A DNA stretch of 64,000 nt from assembly GCA_964496575.1 (NCBI GenBank), contig CAZCAC010000032.1, forward strand, positions 1 to 64,000, written 5' to 3'. This document shows, piece after piece, positions 8,300 through 14,941 of the stretch (position 1 is its first letter; each line of letters begins with the position of its first letter). Both the position numbers and the translations under genes were made by a program. The notes beneath the pieces are model-generated. The model worked only from the letters and a program-made list of their open reading frames with translations. It did no database searches and was not told where the DNA came from. The DNA is from CAZCAC01 sp964496575. Lineage in GTDB: Bacteria; Planctomycetota; UBA1135; GCA-002686595.

Positions 8300-9207
8300 G
8301 GCTGGAACGCGACCTTCAGCCGCTCGATCCCGGCGCGCATCTCGGTGAGGTAGTCCCCCGACGGCGGTCGGTTGCCGCAGGGGCGGAAGACGACGACGCC
8401 CACGCCGAGCTCCTTCAGTTTCGCCGCGATCTCCGGCGCCGGCTCGTCCTCGTAGATCATCCACTTCGCGGGGTGGTACTCGAGGGTGTGGGCCAGCTCC
8501 TGCCACTCCTCGTCGTGCGGCATCACGTCGGGCTCCCAGAGCATCGCCGTGAGGTTCCAGTCGTGGCGGTGAGCGAGGTAGCCGTAGACCGGGTGAGAGG
8601 CGAAGAGCGGCCACTCGGAGACGTCGTCGAGCTCGAGGCCGAGCTCCCCGAACGCTTCGTCGAGGGCGTCGAGGTCCTTTTCCAGCTTCTCCTGGTTCGC
8701 GGCGAAGAGCTCGGCGTGCTCCGGCGCGATCTTCAGCAGCGCCTCCTTCACCGCCCGAGCCTGCAACTTGGCCAGCTGCGGGTCGAGCCAGGTGTTGAAG
8801 TCGATCCCACGGTGGCTGTGCTCTCCCGCTTCGCCGTGGCTGTGGGTGATCGTGGTCGGCAGCTCGAGGGGTTTCACTCCGGTGGCCTCGAAGGTGACGA
8901 CGAGGTTCTTCGCGGGGAGCGACACCTTGTCGCGCCACTTCTCGTAGGTCGCGCCGTTGAGCAGCACCGCGTCGGCCGCCTGGAACGCGGCGATCTCCTC
9001 GTCTCCGGGCGTCCAGAAGGCGGGGTCGATGTCGGGTGGCGCGGGGAAGGTGATTTCGAGGGTGTCTCCGGCGATCCGCTCGGCGATGTACTGGAGCGGG
9101 TAGTTGCTGACGAAGATCCCGCCACCTCCCGAGGTGGCCTTCTCCTCCTTCGCCGGCCCGCACGCGACGAGGCCGCAGAGGATCGCGGTGCCCAGTAGGG
9201 TTCTCAT
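8296..9207 (-). CDS. ZnuA-like metal-binding lipoprotein (ABC solute-binding protein, cluster A-I)
   Basis: 303 residues from the ATG at 9207, after a GGAAAGAGA Shine-Dalgarno. A lipoprotein signal ends LVAC (Cys16). Family features include VSNYPLQYIAERI, LLNGATYEKW, a histidine-rich loop (His122, 124, 130, 132 in THSHGEAGEHSH), the DFNTWLDPQ block, FASHPVYGYLAHRH and a late acidic ligand segment YEDEPAPE. It should bind Zn2+ or Mn2+ in the periplasm. The partners are atypical: the genes directly upstream encode a LolD-like ATPase and an FtsX-like permease, not ZnuB/ZnuC types. It sits 17 bp after the permease gene. Confidence 0.85.
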   Translation of the reverse strand: MRTLLGTAILCGLVACGPAKEEKATSGGGGIFVSNYPLQYIAERIAGDTLEITFPAPPDIDPAFWTPGDEEIAAFQAADAVLLNGATYEKWRDKVSLPAKNLVVTFEATGVKPLELPTTITHSHGEAGEHSHRGIDFNTWLDPQLAKLQARAVKEALLKIAPEHAELFAANQEKLEKDLDALDEAFGELGLELDDVSEWPLFASHPVYGYLAHRHDWNLTAMLWEPDVMPHDEEWQELAHTLEYHPAKWMIYEDEPAPEIAAKLKELGVGVVVFRPCGNRPPSGDYLTEMRAGIERLKVAFQP

Positions 9208-9224
9208 GGCTCTCTTTCCTTCGG

Positions 9225-10394
9225 TTACAGGTTGATGATGGTGTGCTCGAGGATCTGCGCCCCGAAGCGCTGCGTGGCCAGCGCGAGCAGCCCCGCGGTC
9301 ACCGCGCCGGCGGCGAGCACCAGGATCCACTCGCTGGCGATCAGGGTGAAGATCCCGCGCCGGGGCACGCCGATCGCCTTCAGCGTGGCCAGCTCGACGC
9401 GCCGCAGCCGCAGCGCGAGGACGCCGACCAGCAGGAGGAGCAGCGCGGTGGCGGCGCCCAGCGTCACGGCCAGCATCTCGACGATTCCCTGGATGCGCAG
9501 GACCACGGCGAGCAGGTCGTCGAGCGCCTGCGTCGGCACGATCACCTGGGCGCCGTCCGCGACGGTGGCCAGCCTCCCGCGTACGAGCAGCCCGTCCTCG
9601 ACGCTGGCCGGCACGAGGATCGCCGCGCTGATCGGAAAACCCTCCGGGTCGCCATGGAAGTGGAAGCTGTCGACGTTCTCGCCGTTCACCGCCGAGTGCC
9701 GCGCGAGATCGACCGGCGCCGCGGGGACGTCGCCGTAGAGGATCGGTCCATCGACGTTCTCGTGACCGTGGCCGATGCCGTCGATCACCCAGGCGGTCTT
9801 GACGTCGCAGAAGATCGCGCGGTCGTCGGCGCTGCCGCGGCGCGCCAGCACGCCGGTGACGCGCAGGCGCGTTCCGAAACCGCCGACCACGTCGAGCACG
9901 CCTTCGGGATCGGAGAGCAGCGTTTCCCCGGCGCCGAGCCCGGTGACCTCCGCCGCCTCCGCGCCGAGCACGCAGTCGCCGAGGCGCAGAGGCAGTCGTC
10001 CCTCCGCGCAGCGCAACCCGCGCAGCTCGAAGTAGTCGAGGTCGGTTCCGACCAGCGGAAGACCCGCCGCCTGGTGGCGCAGGTGCAGGTGGATCGTCCG
10101 CGCGTCGACCCCCGCGCAGGCGCGCGTGATCGCGCCGCGCTCGATCGAGGCGCGCGAGTTCGGGCGCAGGTAGAGGGCGTCGAGCAGAAGATCGGTTGCG
10201 CCGCCCCACGGCCCGGCGAGCAGCGGCGTGGTGCGCGCGCGCGCCGTGACCGTCTCGACGTACGCGCCGAGCGCCGCGTCGATCACCAGCGGTAGCCCGA
10301 GGACGATGCCGACGGTGGCCACGAGCACGAAGCTGCGCAGCGGGTGGCGCCGCAGGGAGCGGAGCGCGAGGTAGACGATGCCGCCGGAGCTCAT
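9225..10394 (-). CDS. FtsX/MacB-type ABC permease with histidine-rich extracytoplasmic domain
   Basis: 389 residues. TM1 lies at about 20-42, then a long extracytoplasmic domain (about 45-295), then TM segments near 305-328 and 350-372, as in three- or four-TM FtsX-like permeases (LKAIGVPRRGIFTLI is a typical cytoplasmic loop). The external domain holds several histidine clusters: IHLHLRH (101-107), GHGHE (208-212) and SFHFHGD (243-249). It overlaps the ATPase gene by 4 bp (ATGA) and precedes the ZnuA-like gene. This family normally exports lipoproteins or peptides, or acts mechanically. With its neighbours a role in metal transport is plausible. Confidence 0.8.
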   Translation of the reverse strand: MSSGGIVYLALRSLRRHPLRSFVLVATVGIVLGLPLVIDAALGAYVETVTARARTTPLLAGPWGGATDLLLDALYLRPNSRASIERGAITRACAGVDARTIHLHLRHQAAGLPLVGTDLDYFELRGLRCAEGRLPLRLGDCVLGAEAAEVTGLGAGETLLSDPEGVLDVVGGFGTRLRVTGVLARRGSADDRAIFCDVKTAWVIDGIGHGHENVDGPILYGDVPAAPVDLARHSAVNGENVDSFHFHGDPEGFPISAAILVPASVEDGLLVRGRLATVADGAQVIVPTQALDDLLAVVLRIQGIVEMLAVTLGAATALLLLLVGVLALRLRRVELATLKAIGVPRRGIFTLIASEWILVLAAGAVTAGLLALATQRFGAQILEHTIINL

Positions 10395-11059
10395 CGCGCG
10401 CCTCCCGTGGAGGCGGCCGTTATTTCGAAGCGCAACTCGCAGGCGTCACGGCAGCGCGGGTCGTGGCTGGCCATCACCAGCGTGGAGCCCTGCTCGCGCG
10501 CCGTGGCCACGAGGAGCTCGACCGTCTGCTCCGCCGCTTCGTCGTCGAGGCTGGCGGTCGGCTCGTCGGCCAGGAGGACGGGCGGTTCGAAGAGCAGCGC
10601 CCGGGCGATCGCCACGCGCTGCGCCTCGCCCTGCGAGACGCGATCGGAGCGCTGGTCGAGGAGGCTGGCGATGCCCAGCCGCTCGGCCAGTGCACCGCAG
10701 CGCTTTGCCCGCTCCCCCAGCGGCCGGACGAGTCCACTGCAGTGCTCGGCGACGAGAATGTTGTCGCGTACGCTGAGGTAGTCGATCAGCCGCGCGTCCT
10801 GGAAGACCAGCCCGATACGCGCGAGGCGGTAGGCGCGCCGCTCCTTCTCGCCGAGGCCGGCGAGGTCGGTCCCGCCGACCTCGACCACCCCTCGCTCGAC
10901 GGGCAGGAGTCCGGCGATGATGTGCAGCAGCGTCGTCTTTCCGCTCCCGCTCGGCCCGGTGATCACCGTGGACGAGGCGCTCTCGGCGACGAAGCGCTCC
11001 AGCTCCAGGTGGAACTCACCGCCTGGATAGGTGAAGGCGAGGTCTCGGGCGTGGATCAT
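10391..11059 (-). CDS. LolD/MacB-type ABC transporter ATPase
   Basis: 222 residues from the ATG at 11059; a longer frame exists upstream but the family start matches MIHARDLAFTYPGG. Walker A GPSGSGKTT (near 36-44), Q-loop VFQDARL, signature VSQGEAQRVAIARAL, Walker B VLLADEPT and switch histidine ASHD are intact, so it should hydrolyse ATP. It partners the overlapping FtsX-like permease. First gene of a probable five-gene operon. No strong Shine-Dalgarno is seen; a small palindrome lies a few bases upstream. Confidence 0.9.
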   Translation of the reverse strand: MIHARDLAFTYPGGEFHLELERFVAESASSTVITGPSGSGKTTLLHIIAGLLPVERGVVEVGGTDLAGLGEKERRAYRLARIGLVFQDARLIDYLSVRDNILVAEHCSGLVRPLGERAKRCGALAERLGIASLLDQRSDRVSQGEAQRVAIARALLFEPPVLLADEPTASLDDEAAEQTVELLVATAREQGSTLVMASHDPRCRDACELRFEITAASTGGAR

Positions 11060-11065
11060 GCGCGT

Positions 11066-11079
11066 AGGATAACGATCCT
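11066..11079. promoter_or_regulatory. Small palindrome just before the ABC operon
   Basis: AGGAT-AACG-ATCCT is a perfect 5-bp inverted repeat six bases upstream of the ATPase start codon, in the 139-bp region shared with the divergent sigma factor gene. It occupies the expected ribosome-binding position and could be an operator or a small RNA stem. It does not match a Zur or MntR box I can recall with certainty. Confidence 0.25.
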
Positions 11080-11198
11080 GATGCGGCACCAGGCCAGAAA
11101 CCGATCCCCCGGATCGAGCCTCCGTCACAAAGATCCCGCCCGGTTGAACGCCGGCGCCTCTTGATGCGTCCACTGTCCCGCATGGAAGGTCTGGCGCC

Positions 11199-11759
11199 GT
11201 GAACGACTCCGCCCGGCGGATCTGGGAGATGATGCTGGTCATCCGCTGCCAGGCGGGGGACGACGGTGCCTTCGAGGAGCTGATGAGGGCGATGCAGCCG
11301 AGACTCTCGTATTTCGTCGAACGACGCGCCGGGGGCGGCCGGGATGCCGGTGACCTGCTTCAGGACGTGTGGATCGACGTGTACCGGCGATTGCCGTCCC
11401 TGAAGGAGCCGAAGGCGTTCCGGGCCTGGCTGTACCGCATCGTCAGGAACCGGATCATCTCCGCATCGCGACGCGTGACGCTCGCGACCCGTCCGTTGCC
11501 GGAGGGGGGACGGGACGAGCCCGCGGGGCCCGGACCCGAGACTCGTTCCAGGGACTCCGAGCTCCTGCACCGCGCGCTCCACCAGCTCTCTCCAGAACAC
11601 CGGGAGGTCCTGGTGCTCCGCTTTCTCGAGGGAATGGGCAACGAGGAGATCGCCGTGGCGATCGACTGTCCCGAGGGCACCGTCCGCTCCCGCATCCACT
11701 ACGCCAAGCGCGCGCTTCGACGCGCCATGGAGGACTCCGATCATGACGAAGGACGATGA
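11199..11759 (+). CDS. ECF RNA polymerase sigma factor
   Basis: 186 residues from a GTG at 11199. Region 2 (DAGDLLQDVWIDVYRRL, then FRAWLYRIVRNRII) and region 4 (LSPEHREVLVLRFLEGMGNEEIA, then GTVRSRIHYAKRALRRA) are clear. The 3' end overlaps the next gene by 17 bp, and that gene encodes a small membrane protein that could act as anti-sigma factor or stress sensor. It is divergent from the ABC operon, so the shared 139-bp spacer may carry both promoters. Confidence 0.9.
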   Translation: MNDSARRIWEMMLVIRCQAGDDGAFEELMRAMQPRLSYFVERRAGGGRDAGDLLQDVWIDVYRRLPSLKEPKAFRAWLYRIVRNRIISASRRVTLATRPLPEGGRDEPAGPGPETRSRDSELLHRALHQLSPEHREVLVLRFLEGMGNEEIAVAIDCPEGTVRSRIHYAKRALRRAMEDSDHDEGR

Positions 11760-12213
11760 CGACCTCTGTCGCGGAATGCGTGAGGAGCTCGAACGCCGGA
11801 GGCTCGACGCCGGCGGTGCATTCGTCGATGCCGCGGCGCTCGTCGGCCGAGCTGGCCGGCGGGTTCGCTGGTGGGGTCGGGCGACCCTCCTCCTGTGGCT
11901 CCTGGTCGCCGGCGGAACGATGGCCCTCTGCTGCTCCTTCTTCGTCCTCATCTACCCGAAGCTGTTCCAGCTCGCGATCGAGAGTGACGGAGCGACGGAG
12001 GGAAGTGACCACGCGTTGCGCGAGTCGTTGCGGCTGATTCCGCAGCTGACCCTGGTGGGAACCGCTCTCTGGGCGGGAGTCCTGGCGCTCGCCGCCGTCA
12101 GCACGGTCCTGTTCATCTCCGCCTCGAGAAAGGCCACGCTGCGCGAGATCCACGGTCGGCTGGCGGAGGTCTCCCAGCAGCTGCGACTGATGACCTCGGA
12201 TCGAGGAGAGTGA
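11743..12213 (+). CDS. Small two-TM membrane protein coupled to a sigma factor
   Basis: 156 residues. A cytoplasmic-looking N-terminus (about 1-45, charged) is followed by TM1 (ATLLLWLLVAGGTMALCC) , an external loop of about 40 residues, TM2 (LWAGVLALAAVSTVLFI) and a charged C-terminal helix. There is no zinc-finger motif of the classic anti-sigma family. The overlap with the ECF sigma gene implies translational coupling, so a regulatory partner role is likely. No named family is recognised. Confidence 0.65.
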   Translation: MTKDDDDLCRGMREELERRRLDAGGAFVDAAALVGRAGRRVRWWGRATLLLWLLVAGGTMALCCSFFVLIYPKLFQLAIESDGATEGSDHALRESLRLIPQLTLVGTALWAGVLALAAVSTVLFISASRKATLREIHGRLAEVSQQLRLMTSDRGE

Positions 12214-12302
12214 CTCATCGAGGCGAGCCCGGCTGCGTCTCGCCAGTCTTCAGGCCGAGTACCTATCTGGCCCGGGCGCGAACCTGCGGGTAGGCTCTGG
12301 AG

Positions 12303-13493
12303 GTGCGAACCCTCTCAGTCCTGATCCTCGCGGCCCTGGGTTTCCTCCTCGTCAATGCTCTGGTCCGCAGCCTGATTCCGCTGCCGGCCAAGTGGCTCCG
12401 CAGCAAGGTGGAGTTCTACGAGCAGCATGCCGAGGAATACGACGTCGTCTTCCTGGGCTCCTCGATCACCCTCCACGGGTTGATTCCCGAAGTCTTCGAG
12501 CAGGAGCTGGCGGCGCGCGGACACGAGGGCATCAAGGTGTTCAACCTCGGCGTGGGCGGCATGACCAACCACGAGACCGACGAGATGCTGCGGCGCGTTC
12601 TCGCCGTCGAGTCAGAGCGGCGGCGCTGGATCTTCTACGAGACTCCCGACTGGGATCCCATCCTCTACAGGCGCCAGATCGGCGATCCTCCGCCGCGGGA
12701 CGTCTACTGGCACAGTATCGGCAGGACTCTCGCGATCCTGCGCTCGCTCGAGATGTGCCAGATCGAGCGTCCCGATCCGCCGAAGTGGAAGACGGGGTTG
12801 AAGCGCCGCTACCTCCGGCTACTCCTGCACAAGACCATCGCCTCGTTGGGGAAGGGCCCCGAGGCGCTCAGCGAGCTCGCGGGGCTGGACGAGACCGACT
12901 GGAAGCTCGAGATGGCCCACCGCCACGTTCGCCTCTGCGTTCTGAACCTGACCGGGCTCGGGGATGGGCCCCGTTCCTTCGATGCGTGGTTCGGCTTGGA
13001 TGCGGAGGATGTGAGGCCAACTCCCGAGATGGTCGAGGAGCTGCGCGGCTACTTGCCCATCCTCGAGGAGGCCAGGCACAACCCCGGTGTGAAGGGGGTA
13101 CAGGAGCGCCTGCAGGCCGACCTGGCGAAGTACGAGCGGGAGGTTCAGAACGTGATACACACCAACAAGGTCATCGTCCACTCGGAGGGGCAGTATGTCC
13201 TGGAGGCTCTCGCGGAGCAGATCGAGGCGGTGCGCGAGGTCGGTTGTGAGCCCATCTACTACACCGGTCCGCGTCTATCGGGCCATGCCGGGTTGTTCGG
13301 GCTGGACCGCGACGGCTACCTCCCGACCTTCTTCCCCTACAGCCGGCCGGATGTCTACCCGGAGCTCTACGCGGTCGAGAACCGCTTCGGCGGCCACCAC
13401 CCCAATCGCAGCGGCAGTGAAACCTGGACCAGGCTGATGGCCAGGGACTTCGCCAGCTGGTTGGACACTCGGGGCGAGAGGCAGGAGAAGTAG
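12303..13493 (+). CDS. SGNH-like (AlgX/DltD-type) membrane-anchored protein of an O-acylation pair
   Basis: 396 residues. One N-terminal signal anchor (about 4-22) precedes a domain with block-I motif VVFLGSSIT (Ser near 53-54) and a block-III-like NLGVGGMTNHE. A late region with HHPNRSGSE could supply the catalytic His. The next gene, which starts directly after its stop, is an MBOAT acyltransferase. In alginate, cellulose and D-alanyl systems such pairs move acyl groups onto extracytoplasmic polysaccharides. The start is a GTG with GGAG directly abutting it, so the exact start is uncertain. Confidence 0.7.
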   Translation: MRTLSVLILAALGFLLVNALVRSLIPLPAKWLRSKVEFYEQHAEEYDVVFLGSSITLHGLIPEVFEQELAARGHEGIKVFNLGVGGMTNHETDEMLRRVLAVESERRRWIFYETPDWDPILYRRQIGDPPPRDVYWHSIGRTLAILRSLEMCQIERPDPPKWKTGLKRRYLRLLLHKTIASLGKGPEALSELAGLDETDWKLEMAHRHVRLCVLNLTGLGDGPRSFDAWFGLDAEDVRPTPEMVEELRGYLPILEEARHNPGVKGVQERLQADLAKYEREVQNVIHTNKVIVHSEGQYVLEALAEQIEAVREVGCEPIYYTGPRLSGHAGLFGLDRDGYLPTFFPYSRPDVYPELYAVENRFGGHHPNRSGSETWTRLMARDFASWLDTRGERQEK

Positions 13494-14891
13494 GTGCTCT
13501 TCGTCGAGCTGCGCTTCTTCGTGTTCTTCGCGATCGTGTTCGCGGTGCACTGGAGCCTGCGCACCAGGAGATCGCGCAAGGCCTTTCTCCTCCTGGCGAG
13601 CTACGTCTTCTATGCCAGCTGGGACTGGAGGTTCCTCGGGCTGATCATCGGCTCCACCCTGCTGGACTGGATCACCGGCAAGCGCATTCACGCCAGCGAG
13701 GAGCTGCGCACGAAGAGGCGTTGGTTGGCGCTCAGCATGGTCGGCAACCTGTCCATGCTCGCCTTCTTCAAGTACTACGGCTTCTTCGCCACCTCGCTGG
13801 CTGATCTGATCTCGTGGTTCGGGTTGAATGCGAACCTGCCGACCCTGAATCTCATCTTGCCGGTGGGGATCAGCTTCTACACTTTCCAGACGATGTCCTA
13901 CAGCCTGGACATCTACTTCAAGAAGATCGAGCCCAGCAAGGAGCTGCTCGACGTGGCCTTCTTCGTCGGTTTCTTCACCCAGCTGGTGGCCGGGCCGATC
14001 GTGCGAGCCTCGGAGTTCCTGCCCCAGCTGACCGACATCAAGCGCTGGAGTCAGGTAGCGGTGCGACCGGCCCTGGTGATCATCTTCACCGGCTTCGTGA
14101 AGAAGGCCTGCGTCGGTGACTACTTCGCGGTATGGTCCAACGAGGTCTTCGATGTGCCTGGGAATGCCGGAGCGCTGGACATCTGGTTGGGCTCGACCTG
14201 CTACGTGGTGCACGCCTACTGCGACTTCAGCGGCTACTCCGACATGGCCATCGGCTGTGCAGCTCTTCTGGGATATGCGCTGCCACTGAATTTCTCCTTC
14301 CCGTATTTCTCGCGCAGCATGGGAGACTTCTGGAAACGCTGGCACATCACCCTGGGACGCTGGTTCTTCTCCTATCTCTACATTCCCCTCGGCGGTAGCC
14401 GCGGAACCCACCTGCGCGTGAGCCTGAACCTGGTCGTGGTCTTCATGGTAGCGGGTCTGTGGCACGGCTCAGCCTGGGTTTTCGTGCTCTGGGGTCTCTT
14501 TCACTCGATCTTCATCGTGGCCGAGCGCTTCGGGCTCGCTCGTCTGCTCGCCCGGGCGCCCGTGATCGTGGGTGTTCTCTACGTCAACCTGCTGTGGATC
14601 TGTGCCCTGTCCATCTTCCGGGCCGAGAGCGCAACCAACGCCTTCGCGATGTTCGGTCGCATGTGGGGGGCATCGAGTGACGATCCGCCGGGCGGGCTGC
14701 TCGGCGCGAGGGTGGTCTGGTTGATCATCGCCTGGTACTTCGTGCACTGGTTGATGTACCGGTTGAAGCTGGCCGAGCGCTGGTACCACTTCTCACCCAG
14801 GGTCTTCGCCTTCACCTACGGCGCGGCGTGGGCTCTGGCCTTGCCCTGGGTGCGCACGGACCCGATGCCCTACATCTACTTCGCCTTCTAG
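13494..14891 (+). CDS. MBOAT family O-acyltransferase (AlgI-like)
   Basis: 465 residues, many TM segments. Family landmarks are LPVGISFYTFQTMSY (about 122-135), AGPIVRASEF, YCDFSGYSDMAIG (242-254), DFWKRWHITLGRW (His284) and the invariant histidine in GLWHGSAW (His324). It should transfer acyl (often acetyl) groups from the cytoplasm to an exported glycan, with the SGNH protein as periplasmic partner. It starts at a GTG one base after the SGNH stop, so the two are co-translated. Substrate is unknown; no polysaccharide synthase is adjacent. Confidence 0.92.
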   Translation: MLFVELRFFVFFAIVFAVHWSLRTRRSRKAFLLLASYVFYASWDWRFLGLIIGSTLLDWITGKRIHASEELRTKRRWLALSMVGNLSMLAFFKYYGFFATSLADLISWFGLNANLPTLNLILPVGISFYTFQTMSYSLDIYFKKIEPSKELLDVAFFVGFFTQLVAGPIVRASEFLPQLTDIKRWSQVAVRPALVIIFTGFVKKACVGDYFAVWSNEVFDVPGNAGALDIWLGSTCYVVHAYCDFSGYSDMAIGCAALLGYALPLNFSFPYFSRSMGDFWKRWHITLGRWFFSYLYIPLGGSRGTHLRVSLNLVVVFMVAGLWHGSAWVFVLWGLFHSIFIVAERFGLARLLARAPVIVGVLYVNLLWICALSIFRAESATNAFAMFGRMWGASSDDPPGGLLGARVVWLIIAWYFVHWLMYRLKLAERWYHFSPRVFAFTYGAAWALALPWVRTDPMPYIYFAF

Positions 14892-14941
14892 GGGCGCAGC
14901 GACCCGGGTTCTCTCCGGCAGGGCGGAAGCACCCGTTCTCG

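Noticed and set aside
9225..11059. Lipoprotein-release (Lol) or MacAB export system
   Set aside because: The ATPase and permease look like this family, but no MacA or LolC/E partner is present and the neighbour is a ZnuA-like protein with shared histidine clusters, so a metal-related role fits better.
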